Of a DNA stretch of 64,000 nt, positions 35,696 to 44,315 are shown one piece after another. Positions within the stretch are counted from its first letter, which is position 1. Every line of letters starts with the position of its first letter. The position numbers and the translations under genes were made by a program. A model generated the notes under the pieces. The model was not told the origin of the DNA. It saw only the letters and a program-made list of their open reading frames with translations, and made no database searches. This DNA is from Hahella sp. CCB-MM4 (GTDB lineage Bacteria > Pseudomonadota > Gammaproteobacteria > Pseudomonadales > Oleiphilaceae): positions 266,519 through 330,518 of the forward strand of contig NZ_MRYI01000004.1 in the NCBI RefSeq assembly GCF_002260525.1. The letters run 5' to 3'.

Positions 35696-36760
35696 TTATT
35701 CACCGGGTGTCGACAGTTCAGAAGAATAGTGCATTTTCCTGTGCTGATCTACGATGATGGCATCGATTCCCGGCAGACGTTCTACCAATTCAAGACCCTT
35801 CTCCACACCCAGAACAAACACCGTTGTCGACAGAGCATCAGTCGTGGTGGAGTCAGGACCAAGAATCGTCACGCTTTGCACTTCTCCTGCTGACCTACCG
35901 GTTTTTGGGGAAATGATATGGTGATAACGAACACCGTCCTGAATAAAGTAGCGCTCATAGTCACCGGAGGTGGATATCGCCGTATTTTCCAAAGGTAACA
36001 GTACCGCACTCTCTTCTTCCCGACGGGGATCTTTAATTCCCACAATCCAGGGTTTGCCCAATTTGTTGCCTATTAGTTGAGTATCTCCACCAGCACTGAC
36101 CATCCCGGAAATAACTCCTCCTTGTCTCAAGATATCGATAGCCCGATCAACAGCATATCCCTTCGCAATACCGCCAAGGTCGATATATACATGAGGATGA
36201 GTAAAGGAAATCGTGGAAGCCTTCTCATCGACCACCACATGGCGATAATCGATCGCATCCAGGTTAGCCTCGATCTGACTCTCATCCGGTGCCTGATTTT
36301 TCCGATAATCGTAATAGCGCCCGACGGAGGCATAGGTAATATCAAATGCGCCGTTGCTGATCTTTGATACCTGGAATGACTTCTTTATCAAATCGATCAG
36401 TTCCCTGCTGACCTTGACCGGTGCTTCAGCGGCGTTTTGGTTCACTATTGAAACTTCGCTGGTGTCTATATAGCTGCTCATCGATTCTTCCAGGCGATAA
36501 AATTCCCTGAATACCTGATCAAACAGTAGATTCGCATGGGACTCGGATTCATCCGAAACTTCCACATGGATTCGTGTCCCCATCGCATTCCAGGAGCGCT
36601 CGTACCACTGCGCATTGGTAAACGCCGATATCAGCAATAGAAGACTTCCGGTCAACAGGCGGCAGTATCTTTCTATAAATAAATGGCGGGCTTTAAATTG
36701 ATAGCTGACTCTATAAAGGCAGCTGAATTTTTCAAATTGTATGAGTGACATAAAAACCAA
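35696..36760 (-). CDS. apbE: FAD:protein FMN transferase
   Basis: A 354-residue protein with a signal-like hydrophobic stretch at residues 34-50 (LLTGSLLLLISAFTNA), preceded by an unusually long basic N-terminus; a later start is possible. The catalytic part is complete: MGTRIHVEV, SYIDTSEVS, GAFDITYASVG, IDLGGIAKGYAVDRA, SAGGDTQLIG, ISTSGDYERYF, HHIISPKTGRS and the metal-binding TTTDALSTTVFVLG. ApbE moves FMN from FAD onto Ser/Thr of exported proteins with a DxxSGA(T/S) motif. A candidate target, the DUF3570 barrel, is encoded at 15.6-16.7 kb in the same envelope gene block. No NqrC or RnfG is in the window. Confidence 0.95.
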   Translation of the reverse strand: MVFMSLIQFEKFSCLYRVSYQFKARHLFIERYCRLLTGSLLLLISAFTNAQWYERSWNAMGTRIHVEVSDESESHANLLFDQVFREFYRLEESMSSYIDTSEVSIVNQNAAEAPVKVSRELIDLIKKSFQVSKISNGAFDITYASVGRYYDYRKNQAPDESQIEANLDAIDYRHVVVDEKASTISFTHPHVYIDLGGIAKGYAVDRAIDILRQGGVISGMVSAGGDTQLIGNKLGKPWIVGIKDPRREEESAVLLPLENTAISTSGDYERYFIQDGVRYHHIISPKTGRSAGEVQSVTILGPDSTTTDALSTTVFVLGVEKGLELVERLPGIDAIIVDQHRKMHYSSELSTPGE

Positions 36761-36869
36761 TTAGTGATCGATTATGGAATTGATTGGGTCAAAGTATATT
36801 TATCAAGCGGCAGTATCGTTGAGCTCCTCTGTAACAATATCGAAGATATCCGCCGTATCTGAGAGAATT

Positions 36870-37757
36870 CTATAGTGCTTTCTGCTGGTTCTGAAACCAT
36901 TGCTGTAGAAAAGTCACACATTTAATCAAAGGAGGCGGCAGATGATGTCTTGCCGGATATAATGCGTAGAGTGTCAGCTTTGGCCGTTCAGCATCGGGCA
37001 GAATCTCTTCCACCTCTCCTTCAGCCAACATCTTGCGACATACAAAACTCGGAATGAAGCCAACCCCCAAACCAGCCTTGATGCACTCCATCATAAAAGG
37101 CGTGCTGTTCACACGGAGTTTCCCTTTTACTGCAACGCCCTCCCCCAGCGGCCACACACTCCTGCCCTGAAAATAGCTATAGATAAAACAGTTATGACCT
37201 GCCAGATCATCGGGTGTTTGTATTTTCTCATGAGCATCAAGATAAGCTCGAGCTGCGCATACCTTGTAGGTAAATTGCGTCAGTGGTCTGCCGATGTAGC
37301 TGGAGTCCATCAACCGGCTGGAGACCCTGAAGCCAAGATCGAATCCCTGCTCGATTAAGTCGATAGGTTCATCATTCAAATGGATATCCAATTCTACATC
37401 CGGGTATTGTTTCATGAATTCAGCAAACAGAGTCGCCAGATCAAGAACTCCCAATGCCATGGGCGCATTGATGCGCAATCTGCCTTTAGGCATTGTCTGT
37501 TGACTACTCACATAGCTCTCAGCATCCGCCAGTTTTATCAGGATTTCCCTGCAGTGCTGTAAATACCCTTCCCCCACAGGGGTCAATTGCAGGTTACGCG
37601 TTGATCTGTGCAGCAAGCGTGCGCCAATGTCGTCTTCCAGTCTCGTAATTTCCTTGCTGATCATTGATTTGGAAGCGTTTATTTCTTCCGCAACCCGGGT
37701 AAAGCTTCCCACATCAGCCAAGCGTACAAAGAGTTTGATCGCCCTGAGCTTATCCAT
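36870..37757 (-). CDS. LysR-family transcriptional regulator
   Basis: A 295-residue protein with an N-terminal winged helix-turn-helix (FVRLADVGSFTRVAEEINASKSMISKEITRLE) and a LysR substrate-binding domain (residues 90-290, GRLRINAPMALGVLDLATLF, ELDIHLNDEPIDLIEQGFDLGFR). It belongs to the large AaeR/DmlR-like subgroup. It is divergent from a glutathione S-transferase gene with 127 bases between, so it most likely controls that gene and itself. The inducer is unknown. Confidence 0.92.
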   Translation of the reverse strand: MDKLRAIKLFVRLADVGSFTRVAEEINASKSMISKEITRLEDDIGARLLHRSTRNLQLTPVGEGYLQHCREILIKLADAESYVSSQQTMPKGRLRINAPMALGVLDLATLFAEFMKQYPDVELDIHLNDEPIDLIEQGFDLGFRVSSRLMDSSYIGRPLTQFTYKVCAARAYLDAHEKIQTPDDLAGHNCFIYSYFQGRSVWPLGEGVAVKGKLRVNSTPFMMECIKAGLGVGFIPSFVCRKMLAEGEVEEILPDAERPKLTLYALYPARHHLPPPLIKCVTFLQQWFQNQQKAL

Positions 37758-37884
37758 TTTGTTTCCATTTCATAAACGCCGAGTTTCTATTGTAGCTATT
37801 TTTAGAACATTACCAACTCCCTAGAATGTCTCCATGTTCCAACTGAGCTGAATATCCAGCAGTAAAACCTTTAAGGAGAGATAC

Positions 37885-38490
37885 ATGTATACCCTCTACT
37901 ACCTTCCAAATGCCTGTTCACTCGCCACTCAAATCGTCCTCAGAGAACTTGGACAGGAAATGACTTTGGTCAACAAGAATTCTTCTGAAGATTTTTCCGC
38001 CCTTAATCCCGTCGGTATGGTTCCAGTTCTGATTGATAACGACACCACCGTCCGGGAAGGCGCAGCTGTCATGCTTCACATCCTGAGCAAGCACCAGAAT
38101 AGTTTTCTTCCCACTGAACACAGCGCTAGAACCAAGGCAATTCAGGACATCATGTTCGCCAATGCAACCATGCACCCTGCCTACAGCAGACTCTTCTTCA
38201 TCGCTAACAACCTGGCGGATGGTGATGCGAAAAATCAGGCATTCGAAAGTGCCGCCACAGCCATCAATAAACTGTGGCAGGTGGTTGATGAACAGCTGTC
38301 CAAGCAGCCATTCCTCGGAGGATCTCAGTTTGGAGTGGCAGATATCATGCTGACCGTATACTCCCGCTGGGGAGAGTTTTTCCCAGTGGATATCCGGTTT
38401 GGAGAAAACACGGAACGTATGCTGGCGGCCATTCAGAGCCTTCCTTCATTTCAGGAATCAATTGCAGCAGAACAGGCTCAAGCTGCCTGA
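37885..38490 (+). CDS. Glutathione S-transferase family protein
   Basis: A 201-residue protein: an N-terminal thioredoxin-like domain (YTLYYLPNACSLATQIVLREL, with NPVGMVPVLIDND and REGAAVMLHIL) and an all-helical C-terminal domain containing FLGGSQFGVADIMLTVYSRW, the GST N-capping box region. A Cys in NACSLA is at the position of the catalytic Ser/Cys of beta-class enzymes. AAGGAG lies before the ATG. It is transcribed away from the LysR gene and probably induced by it. Confidence 0.9.
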   Translation: MYTLYYLPNACSLATQIVLRELGQEMTLVNKNSSEDFSALNPVGMVPVLIDNDTTVREGAAVMLHILSKHQNSFLPTEHSARTKAIQDIMFANATMHPAYSRLFFIANNLADGDAKNQAFESAATAINKLWQVVDEQLSKQPFLGGSQFGVADIMLTVYSRWGEFFPVDIRFGENTERMLAAIQSLPSFQESIAAEQAQAA

Positions 38491-38511
38491 CTATAGGCTG
38501 GCATTGATCCC

Positions 38512-38533
38512 CCTGGAGACCCAGGTCTCCAGG
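38512..38533. other. Nine-base perfect hairpin between the GST and NTF2-like genes
   Basis: CCTGGAGAC and GTCTCCAGG pair exactly around CCAG. No T run follows, so it is not a standard terminator; it may stabilise the GST mRNA end or be a protein site. Confidence 0.45.
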
Positions 38534-38578
38534 AGACTAACGGCCCCCAGAAAACTCAATTACTCAGGAAGCTTTCGC

Positions 38579-38971
38579 ATGTCAGCGAACCCCAGGAATA
38601 CATCCGGTCAGCAGAGCTTTGAAATACTGCAGTCCATGATTCAGGAATATTTCGACGGACTCTATTACGCCGATACAGAAAAACTACGTCGCATATTCCA
38701 TCGAGACACCGTACTAAAAGCTCCCGGACTCAGGCGTACACGCGATGAATGGCTGGAACAGGTGGCCAACAGGCCGGTTCCTTCAGAAGTCGGCTCCCCT
38801 TATGGATTTCGCTTGATCTCCCTTGAAGTTGTACAGGATCAGGCCATGGCAAAGGTGGAATGCCCGTTGTTTGATTTTTCCTATGTGGACTTTCTGGGGT
38901 TTCTTCGAGAAAACGGCCAATGGATGATCGTCAGCAAAATGTATGTCGATACGAAAGCTGAACAGCACTGA
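38579..38971 (+). CDS. NTF2-like protein (lumazine-binding-like subfamily)
   Basis: The ATG at 38579 (MSANPRNTSGQQSF) has AGGAAG at good spacing; the same frame runs upstream inside the GST gene end but that part is not similar. The 130-residue product is a cone-shaped NTF2 fold: helices SMIQEYFDGLYYADTEKLRRIFH, then LKAPGLRRTRDEWLEQV, strands FRLISLEVVQDQAMAKVECP and DFLGFLRENGQWMIVSKMY. Such proteins are often small-molecule enzymes or binders; none is specified. It lies between GST and tautomerase genes on the same strand. Confidence 0.8.
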   Translation: MSANPRNTSGQQSFEILQSMIQEYFDGLYYADTEKLRRIFHRDTVLKAPGLRRTRDEWLEQVANRPVPSEVGSPYGFRLISLEVVQDQAMAKVECPLFDFSYVDFLGFLRENGQWMIVSKMYVDTKAEQH

Positions 38972-39040
38972 GAGCGCTCGCTCTCTTCTGCCATCCCTCG
39001 CCTTTACCATTTTTTATAGCAACAGAATCAGGAGCCAATC

Positions 39041-39244
39041 ATGCCCTATGTAAATATTAAAGTGACTGACGAAAATGTTACCCGGGACCAGAAAGAGAAA
39101 CTGGTAAAAGGCGTGACCCAATTACTGGTGGATGTTTTGAACAAAAGCCCGGCAACCACTTTTGTCGTGATAGACGAAGTTAACTCTGACAATTGGGGGA
39201 TAGGTTACGATCTTGTCTCGGATCTTCGAAGGGTCGCAGGCTAA
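39041..39244 (+). CDS. 4-oxalocrotonate tautomerase family protein
   Basis: A 67-residue protein of typical length. Pro follows the initiator Met (MPYVNIKV), giving the catalytic N-terminal proline. The pattern TRDQKEKLVKGVTQLLVDVL and FVVIDEVNSDNWGIG is standard for the family. Members tautomerise enol acids or dehalogenate. AGGAG lies before the ATG. GST, NTF2-like protein and tautomerase together look like a small stress or detoxification set under the LysR regulator, although this is inference. Confidence 0.88.
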   Translation: MPYVNIKVTDENVTRDQKEKLVKGVTQLLVDVLNKSPATTFVVIDEVNSDNWGIGYDLVSDLRRVAG

Positions 39245-39246
39245 TC

Positions 39247-39315
39247 CGTTTATAGCGCCTATTCGTATTATGGAACTTATCTGTTTTATAGAGCCTAGCC
39301 GTTTTATAGTACCCA
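39247..39315. repeat. Three copies of a CGTTTTATAG-type repeat
   Basis: (C/T)GTTTTATAG(A)GCC-like units start at 39247 (one T shorter), 39282 and 39300. They lie between the tautomerase stop and the end of the convergent 2OG oxygenase gene. Confidence 0.5.
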
Positions 39316-39657
39316 ACCGATACTAAGCAGATAACGGCGGCCTTTCTCCACTTTGGTTACCGAATGCTCTGATACATCCGGCCGGAAAAGTTTAATCCGT
39401 CTTGTTTCGAAGATAGGATTTTGACAAATAAATTCCCCACCTTTTCCGGCTTCTTTCAATACAACATTCAACCGAAAATGACGCCCTTGTTTCACTTCAT
39501 CTACATGAGGTTTAATTGCACTGCCTTCAGGGAATCTGAGCAAATATGAGTCAAACCTGAGCGGCCACATTGCCGTGCACAGGAGCATCTTGTCATAACC
39601 TGACTGCTGACGCCCCTGCTCCCACCTGAATAGTTTCTGAAATATCGACACGATCAA
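39304..39657 (-). CDS. Small 2-oxoglutarate/Fe(II)-type oxygenase
   Basis: A 117-residue protein with the iron triad of the prolyl-hydroxylase fold: H51 and D53 in KPHVDEV, and H98 in SEHSVTKVEKG, with an Arg at 107-108 for 2-oxoglutarate. The strands DSYLLRFPEGSAIKP and FRLNVVLKEAGKGGEFICQ complete the double-stranded helix. The length is short for a stand-alone enzyme, so it may be a minimal form. The substrate is unknown. It is on the minus strand with the LysE gene 70 bases upstream. Confidence 0.78.
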   Translation of the reverse strand: MIVSIFQKLFRWEQGRQQSGYDKMLLCTAMWPLRFDSYLLRFPEGSAIKPHVDEVKQGRHFRLNVVLKEAGKGGEFICQNPIFETRRIKLFRPDVSEHSVTKVEKGRRYLLSIGWVL

Positions 39658-39730
39658 TAATTCATCATAGAGCAGTCATTCATCAGATAGGCGCTCTCTC
39701 TCAAAAAAGCTACTAGCCATCAAAAAGCCG

Positions 39731-40342
39731 CTAGCCGTCGGAAAGCGCCAGCTTGATTCCCAAAGCGCCGAATGCACTGGCAAAGCCTCTGCGAAACCAC
39801 TTCATCACACCTGGTCTGGAAATGACATAACGCCTTGTAGCAGAGGCAAAAGCGCCATAGCCAAGGAAAACAACAAATGTCATAAGCATAAAAACACCAG
39901 CTAATTCCAGCATATATTGCGTGGCGCTGGCAGCATTCACAGGTACAAATTGAGGTAGGAAGGCCAGGAAAAACAAAGAGAGTTTCGGGTTCAGAATATT
40001 AAATAGAATGGCATTGGCAATAATTCGACGAGAGCTATTGTCGGCGTTGCTGTCACTGATTTCCATCGTCCCACCGTCACGCAGGATTCCCCAGGCCATA
40101 TAGAACAAATAAGCAACCCCCAGATATTTCACTACCTGAAATGCCACAGCACTCGTATGCAGAAGAGCAGCCAACCCGGCAATACTGGCAGCAATATGCG
40201 GCAGGATCCCCAAAGTACAGCCAAAAGCTGCCACCGCACTGGCCTTCCACCCACGACTAAGCCCATAGGCCATGGTATATAACACCCCGGTACCAGGTAA
40301 AAGTACGATGACCAAAGATGTCAGAATATATTCCAATGACAT
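39731..40342 (-). CDS. LysE/RhtB-family amino-acid exporter
   Basis: A 203-residue inner-membrane protein with about six hydrophobic segments. Family features: LLPGTGVLYTMAYGLSRGWKAS at the N-terminus (the PGP-type loop) and NAILFNILNPKLSLFFLAFLPQFV in the middle. These proteins export amino acids or their analogues. Its start is well placed (GGAGG upstream). A second member is at 47.2 kb. Confidence 0.9.
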   Translation of the reverse strand: MSLEYILTSLVIVLLPGTGVLYTMAYGLSRGWKASAVAAFGCTLGILPHIAASIAGLAALLHTSAVAFQVVKYLGVAYLFYMAWGILRDGGTMEISDSNADNSSRRIIANAILFNILNPKLSLFFLAFLPQFVPVNAASATQYMLELAGVFMLMTFVVFLGYGAFASATRRYVISRPGVMKWFRRGFASAFGALGIKLALSDG

Positions 40343-40439
40343 TTAACGCCTCCATATAAGGTAACTCGCCAATATTTGGCAGACTATCCTTGCGATTGAG
40401 CGACTCCGAAAGACCGATCTGAATCCAGCGCCCTCCATC

Positions 40440-40751
40440 TTACAATTTCTGGATCGCCATTTTCACCAACTGTACGATTCGTTCGACATCACTGTTCTCT
40501 ACAATAGGTAACTCAATCCACTGAGAGTTCTTTGAGCGGTTCGGATGAACTCTTGAGTTTTCAGGATGACTCAGGCCTTCCCGGGCAATCAACGTCTTGG
40601 TTAACTTCAGATCCAGCTCAAAGTCGTCATGAAAATGAGCAAATTCCTTTCCTCGATACAGCAAGGATGAAAATCCATCATCCCGGCCCGGCCAATGCTT
40701 TTCCTCCAATCCGGGAATCTGCATAAGCTCATCCAGAAGCTTTTCTTTCAT
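40440..40751 (-). CDS. DUF5519 / luciferase-domain protein
   Basis: A 103-residue protein with the DUF5519 (Pfam luciferase-like) pattern: FSSLLYRGKEFAHFHDDFELDLKLTKTLIAREGL, then HP, and W-I-E-L-P-I with a final helix VERIVQLVKMAI. In this family the FAHxH motif is conserved. No light-producing role is implied for bacterial copies. It lies between a LysE exporter and a cupin gene, all on the minus strand. Confidence 0.75.
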   Translation of the reverse strand: MKEKLLDELMQIPGLEEKHWPGRDDGFSSLLYRGKEFAHFHDDFELDLKLTKTLIAREGLSHPENSRVHPNRSKNSQWIELPIVENSDVERIVQLVKMAIQKL

Positions 40752-40824
40752 TCGTTTATTCGTTCATTCAAAGGAGCCATGTTCTTCGTTTCCAATCAGG
40801 CCAGATCCTAACACGCTATTTGGA

Positions 40825-41328
40825 TCATTCACCTTCCCAATAGTCCATATTGAGATCTTCTTTTCCGACAAACCTGAATCCTCGCGGCTGGCCATCTGCA
40901 CCGGGAGGAAATTCGGCCAACACCCCAAATTTACCAGAATCAGGGTACTCGGCTATTTCAGGACTCATTTTGGTACTGACAGCAAGATATTTTAACTCCG
41001 ACATCCCCGTATTAATGATCTGATGCGCTGATTCTTCCCCTCCCGCAGGACAGGCGATAATATCCCCTGGCCTTATGGGGTAAATCTCCCCACCAATTCG
41101 AACCTCCCCATGGCCCTCAATAACAAAAAACATTTCTTCATTAACACGGTGGTTATGAAACGGGAAAGCCCGTTTTCCCGGCGGGACAGCCGTCAGATTA
41201 TAACCAAGTTTCTGAGCGCCGATTCTCGGGCCGATGAATCCCATCCGAGCATCAAACCGTTGGGCCGCAGGCCCTGTCGCAGCGAATCCTGGGGGGCGGG
41301 GTTGTAGCTCCACTTCAGATATATTCAT
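40825..41328 (-). CDS. Cupin-domain protein
   Basis: I prefer the ATG at 41328 (MNISEVELQPRPPGFA); a TTG 69 bases upstream is in frame, but that extension is Arg/Lys-rich and repeat-derived. The 167-residue protein has the two cupin motifs: PFHNHRVNEEMFFVIEGHGEVRIGG and IRPGDIIACPAGGEESAHQIIN, giving a metal site of two His, a Glu and a His. The enzyme activity is not evident. It stands upstream of DUF5519 on the same strand. Confidence 0.88.
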   Translation of the reverse strand: MNISEVELQPRPPGFAATGPAAQRFDARMGFIGPRIGAQKLGYNLTAVPPGKRAFPFHNHRVNEEMFFVIEGHGEVRIGGEIYPIRPGDIIACPAGGEESAHQIINTGMSELKYLAVSTKMSPEIAEYPDSGKFGVLAEFPPGADGQPRGFRFVGKEDLNMDYWEGE

Positions 41329-41350
41329 TACTGGCTTTTTCACGACTTTT

Positions 41351-41461
41351 CTCCGTGCAAATAAAGGTCTCCGTGCAGATAAGGGCTCTTCATACAAATC
41401 TGGATCTTCCGTTCGGACCCGGACTTCTCTTCAGATCAAGAGTCTCCGTTCAGATCAAGAT
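41351..41461. repeat. Two families of 18-19-bp direct repeats upstream of the cupin gene
   Basis: CTCCGTGCAAATAA and CTCCGTGCAGATAA start at 41351 and 41369 (period 18). TTCAGATCAAGA starts at 41430 and again at 41449 (period 19), with weaker related units between. The rest of the gap up to 41656 shows no gene. Confidence 0.65.
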
Positions 41462-41656
41462 TCTATTGTCGGAGGTAGATCTCACGTACTAACACTATGC
41501 CAATCTCTGTGATAATAAATATCTGATCACATAAGAACACTGTAGCGCGGATTCTGTAGAAGAACCATTACAGGATAGGCCAGGTGAAGTAAGGGTTTGC
41601 GGACCCCCTCTTTAGGTCGCCAGCCAGATGATTGACCATCACAAAATCCAGCAAGG

Positions 41657-42688
41657 CTAGCATTCAGCGGCCCTTGCAGTAATTTCAGCAAAGCGACCAA
41701 AGTCGTTATTGCCGCCACTTAGAATACAGACCACTGTCCGCCCACGTATGCGGTCCTGTAACGAATCCAGCGCAGCAATGCTGAGACACCCAGCCGGCTC
41801 AGCCACAATCCCCTGTTCCTGATAGATTTCAATAAGAGCCCTGCAAACACTGGACTCAGAGACTCTGAGAACATCGTTAAGATATCTTCGGCAAATGGAA
41901 AATCCCAAGCTCCCTATCATTTGTGTAGCCGCGCCATCGACAAACGGGTCGATTTCGCTTAATCGGGTGTTGGCTCCAGATTGTAGGGACGCATATAGGG
42001 CAGCAGCTTGCAGAGGTTCAACGCCAATGACTCGAGTATTGGGAGACAAGGTCTTGAAGACCGTACTGACACCGGAAGCTAATCCCCCGCCTCCTACAGG
42101 AGTCACCAGGAAGTCGATTGCCTGTACAGACTCGGTGAGCACTTCCAGTGCAACAGTCCCCTGCCCACAGATCACATTGAAGTCATCAAAGGGGTGTACA
42201 AATACAGAGCCGGTTCGCTGTTCGAACGTTCTGGCTTCATGGCAGCATTCATCAAAATTTCTTCCTGTCAGCACGACTTTCACGCACTCTTTTCCGTACT
42301 TACGGACCTGATCAATCTTCTGCTGAGGAGTATTTTCCGGCATGTAGATCACTCCAGGAACTCCCAGATAGTTACATGCATAGGCCACGCCCTGGGAATG
42401 GTTTCCGGCACTGGCACAGACGACGCCCCAGGTTCTTTCGATATCATCCAGCTGCAGCATCTTATTTAATGCCCCGCGAATCTTGAATGACCGAATTATT
42501 TGCAAGTCTTCGCGTTTCAGGAAAACTCTGGCCTGATATTTTTGGCTTAAGTACTCATTAAACTGAAGAGGCGTCTTGCGAACCACGGGATACACCCGGT
42601 CAGCAGCGCTGACAATGTCATTGAATACCGGCAACAGCATGTCAGGCTCATGAGTCATTGAAGCGGTTTCATTGTGAACGGAATCCAT
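41657..42688 (-). CDS. Threonine/serine dehydratase-like PLP enzyme
   Basis: A 343-residue fold-type II PLP enzyme. The lysine that binds PLP is in IIRSFKIRGALNKM; the phosphate-binding glycine loop is VTPVGGGGLASGVS; the Asn of ASAGNHSQGVAY and the late serine region VVCILSGGNNDFGR also fit. There is no C-terminal ACT domain, so it resembles the catabolic or serine-racemase-like type rather than full IlvA (about 510 residues). It would deaminate Thr or Ser, or a related hydroxy amino acid. A hairpin with a T run lies 34 bases upstream. Confidence 0.88.
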   Translation of the reverse strand: MDSVHNETASMTHEPDMLLPVFNDIVSAADRVYPVVRKTPLQFNEYLSQKYQARVFLKREDLQIIRSFKIRGALNKMLQLDDIERTWGVVCASAGNHSQGVAYACNYLGVPGVIYMPENTPQQKIDQVRKYGKECVKVVLTGRNFDECCHEARTFEQRTGSVFVHPFDDFNVICGQGTVALEVLTESVQAIDFLVTPVGGGGLASGVSTVFKTLSPNTRVIGVEPLQAAALYASLQSGANTRLSEIDPFVDGAATQMIGSLGFSICRRYLNDVLRVSESSVCRALIEIYQEQGIVAEPAGCLSIAALDSLQDRIRGRTVVCILSGGNNDFGRFAEITARAAEC

Positions 42689-42721
42689 AGTGAAGTTCCC
42701 TTGAAGTTTTTTCCGGCCATA

Positions 42722-42749
42722 AAAAAACCCGCCAGGTGGCGGGTTTTTT
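42722..42749 (-). terminator. Bidirectional intrinsic terminator between phzF-like and dehydratase genes
   Basis: CCCGCC and GGCGGG pair around AGGT and are flanked by seven A and six T. Both genes are on the minus strand, so it may end the PhzF transcript or act as an attenuator only 34 bases before the dehydratase start. Confidence 0.85.
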
Positions 42750-42910
42750 CAATGCAATTTTCAAATACAGGCTAGCCCACCGAAAGCCTCTCAGTGATGG
42801 ACATAATAATAATCTGCGCTGTATTCAAAGGTTGCATAACAAATTGACGACCAAGTTAAATTGACACAGAACGATATTTGATCAGTATGACGCTAATGTC
42901 AAGAGGCTTG

Positions 42911-43702
42911 TCAGAATTCAATATCTACCTCTGCCCTCATGAAATCTACGCCACTCCCGGTCAAAACAACCCTATCGTTCCTGAGTTCACAGTTTACTGT
43001 GCCGCCCCTCTTTGATAGCTGGCGGGCCGTCATGCATTCCTTATCCAGTTCCCTGGCCCAATAAGGCACCAGTTCACAATGCGCGGAACCTGTCACGGGA
43101 TCTTCATTAACCCTTAATTTTGGAAAAAACGCACGGCTGACAAAATCACAGCTCCGGCCTCGTGCGGTCACAATCACCCCCCGTAGCCCTATGGTTAGCC
43201 AGTCAGCAAAATCAGGCTGGAGTGAACCAACCTGTTCTTCCGAATCCAGCACCACAATGTAATCAAAAGCCGCGAGTATCGCCTTAGGCTTCACACCTGC
43301 TCCCAAACCCCGGAGCAATGCCTCAGGAATGTCAGTGTTTTCGGGTACAGACGCCGGAAAATCCATGCTGTAGCCGTTAGCTGACCGTTTCACATGCAGG
43401 TTGCCACTGCGGGTGGAGAATACGATCTCCTCCGCTGGATATTTCATATGGGTGAATAACACATGGGCAGCCGCCAGTGTCGCATGTCCACAAAGATCAA
43501 CTTCTGCCTCCGGCGTAAACCACCGCAGCTCAACCTTCGAGTCCGAGATCACAAAAAATGCTGTTTCAGATAGATTATTTTCTTCAGCTATCGCCTGAAG
43601 TAAGTGGTCCTCCGGCCAGGCTTCCAACGGACATACCGCGGCAGGATTTCCCTCAAACTGTCGGGTAGCAAAAGCATCTACCTGATACATCGTGATTTTC
43701 AT
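42911..43702 (-). CDS. PhzF-family isomerase
   Basis: The ATG at 43702 (MKITMYQVDAFATRQFEGNPAAVC) has GAGGA seven bases upstream; nine more codons upstream are open but unlikely. The 263-residue product has the PhzF/DapF-like two-domain fold. It has the GNPAAV motif, the catalytic Glu in ENNLSETAF, and FTPEAEVDLCGHATLAAAHVL, then a C-terminal DPVTGSAHCELVPYW motif. PhzF proper isomerises DHHA in phenazine synthesis, but most members act on other substrates, and no phenazine genes are here. Confidence 0.92.
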   Translation of the reverse strand: MKITMYQVDAFATRQFEGNPAAVCPLEAWPEDHLLQAIAEENNLSETAFFVISDSKVELRWFTPEAEVDLCGHATLAAAHVLFTHMKYPAEEIVFSTRSGNLHVKRSANGYSMDFPASVPENTDIPEALLRGLGAGVKPKAILAAFDYIVVLDSEEQVGSLQPDFADWLTIGLRGVIVTARGRSCDFVSRAFFPKLRVNEDPVTGSAHCELVPYWARELDKECMTARQLSKRGGTVNCELRNDRVVLTGSGVDFMRAEVDIEF

Positions 43703-43730
43703 ATGGCTGTCCTCAATGCTTGTCCTCAAT

Positions 43731-43773
43731 ACTTGAACCCTAGAATACTTGAACCCTTAACTACTTGAACCAT
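43731..43773. repeat. Three ACTTGAACC direct repeats, 16-bp period, upstream of phzF-like gene
   Basis: ACTTGAACC begins at 43731, 43747 and 43763, exactly 16 bases apart. Just before them, TGTCCTCAAT occurs twice (near 43710 and 43721). They occupy the 100-base gap before the PhzF start. Confidence 0.7.
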
Positions 43774-43799
43774 AGCTAGAACTATTTATGCGGTCATGA

Positions 43800-44315
43800 T
43801 TATTGATCCGTCAGAAAGGCCCCGGGATCAATATAAAAAGCCTTCTTATATCCCTGTGTGGCACTGTCTATTGCCCAAGGCGCCGGAATCATTCTCACAA
43901 TCGAATAATGCAGGTGTGGCGGCTTCCCTTTTGCGTTACCGCTGTCCCCGAGAATACCAATAAGACTACCGGTTTTTAGCGGAGTAAGAGTCGAAGTCTC
44001 AACCGATTGCAGATGTGCAAAGTAATGGAACCGCCATTTTGGGCCTAATATGACCACCACGTTTCCGCCCATTTTGATATTTCCTGCATAAATCACCAGA
44101 CCATCGACAGCGCTGACGACCGGAGTGCCTTTAGTGCCAAAAATATCTATTCCCTTGTGAACAATGGATTTACCCCAGGGTTCATACCAAAAGGTGTCGG
44201 AATTCCAGTCAGACTGAGAGGCCCCTGAGACAGGCATGCTGATCCTTTCCGGCAACATAAACCCAATCATCAAGACTCCGAGCACTATCAGAGCTATCAC
44301 TTTTAATGTTTTCAA
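43800..44315 (-). CDS. M23-family (LytM-type) metallopeptidase
   Basis: A 171-residue protein with an N-terminal membrane or signal segment (VIALIVLGVLMIGFMLP). The zinc ligands of the LytM fold are present: H53 and D57 in VHKGIDIFG, and H136 in PPHLHYS; the catalytic His is in FHYFAHL. Members cleave peptidoglycan cross-bridges or act as degenerate regulators; the full set of ligands argues for activity. It lies alone between the PhzF gene and a chemoreceptor on the other strand. Confidence 0.9.
   Translation of the reverse strand: MKTLKVIALIVLGVLMIGFMLPERISMPVSGASQSDWNSDTFWYEPWGKSIVHKGIDIFGTKGTPVVSAVDGLVIYAGNIKMGGNVVVILGPKWRFHYFAHLQSVETSTLTPLKTGSLIGILGDSGNAKGKPPHLHYSIVRMIPAPWAIDSATQGYKKAFYIDPGAFLTDQ

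Noticed and set aside
41527..41718. Minus-strand frame of 63 codons after the dehydratase
   Set aside because: It mostly overlaps the end of the dehydratase gene in another frame and has no supporting features.
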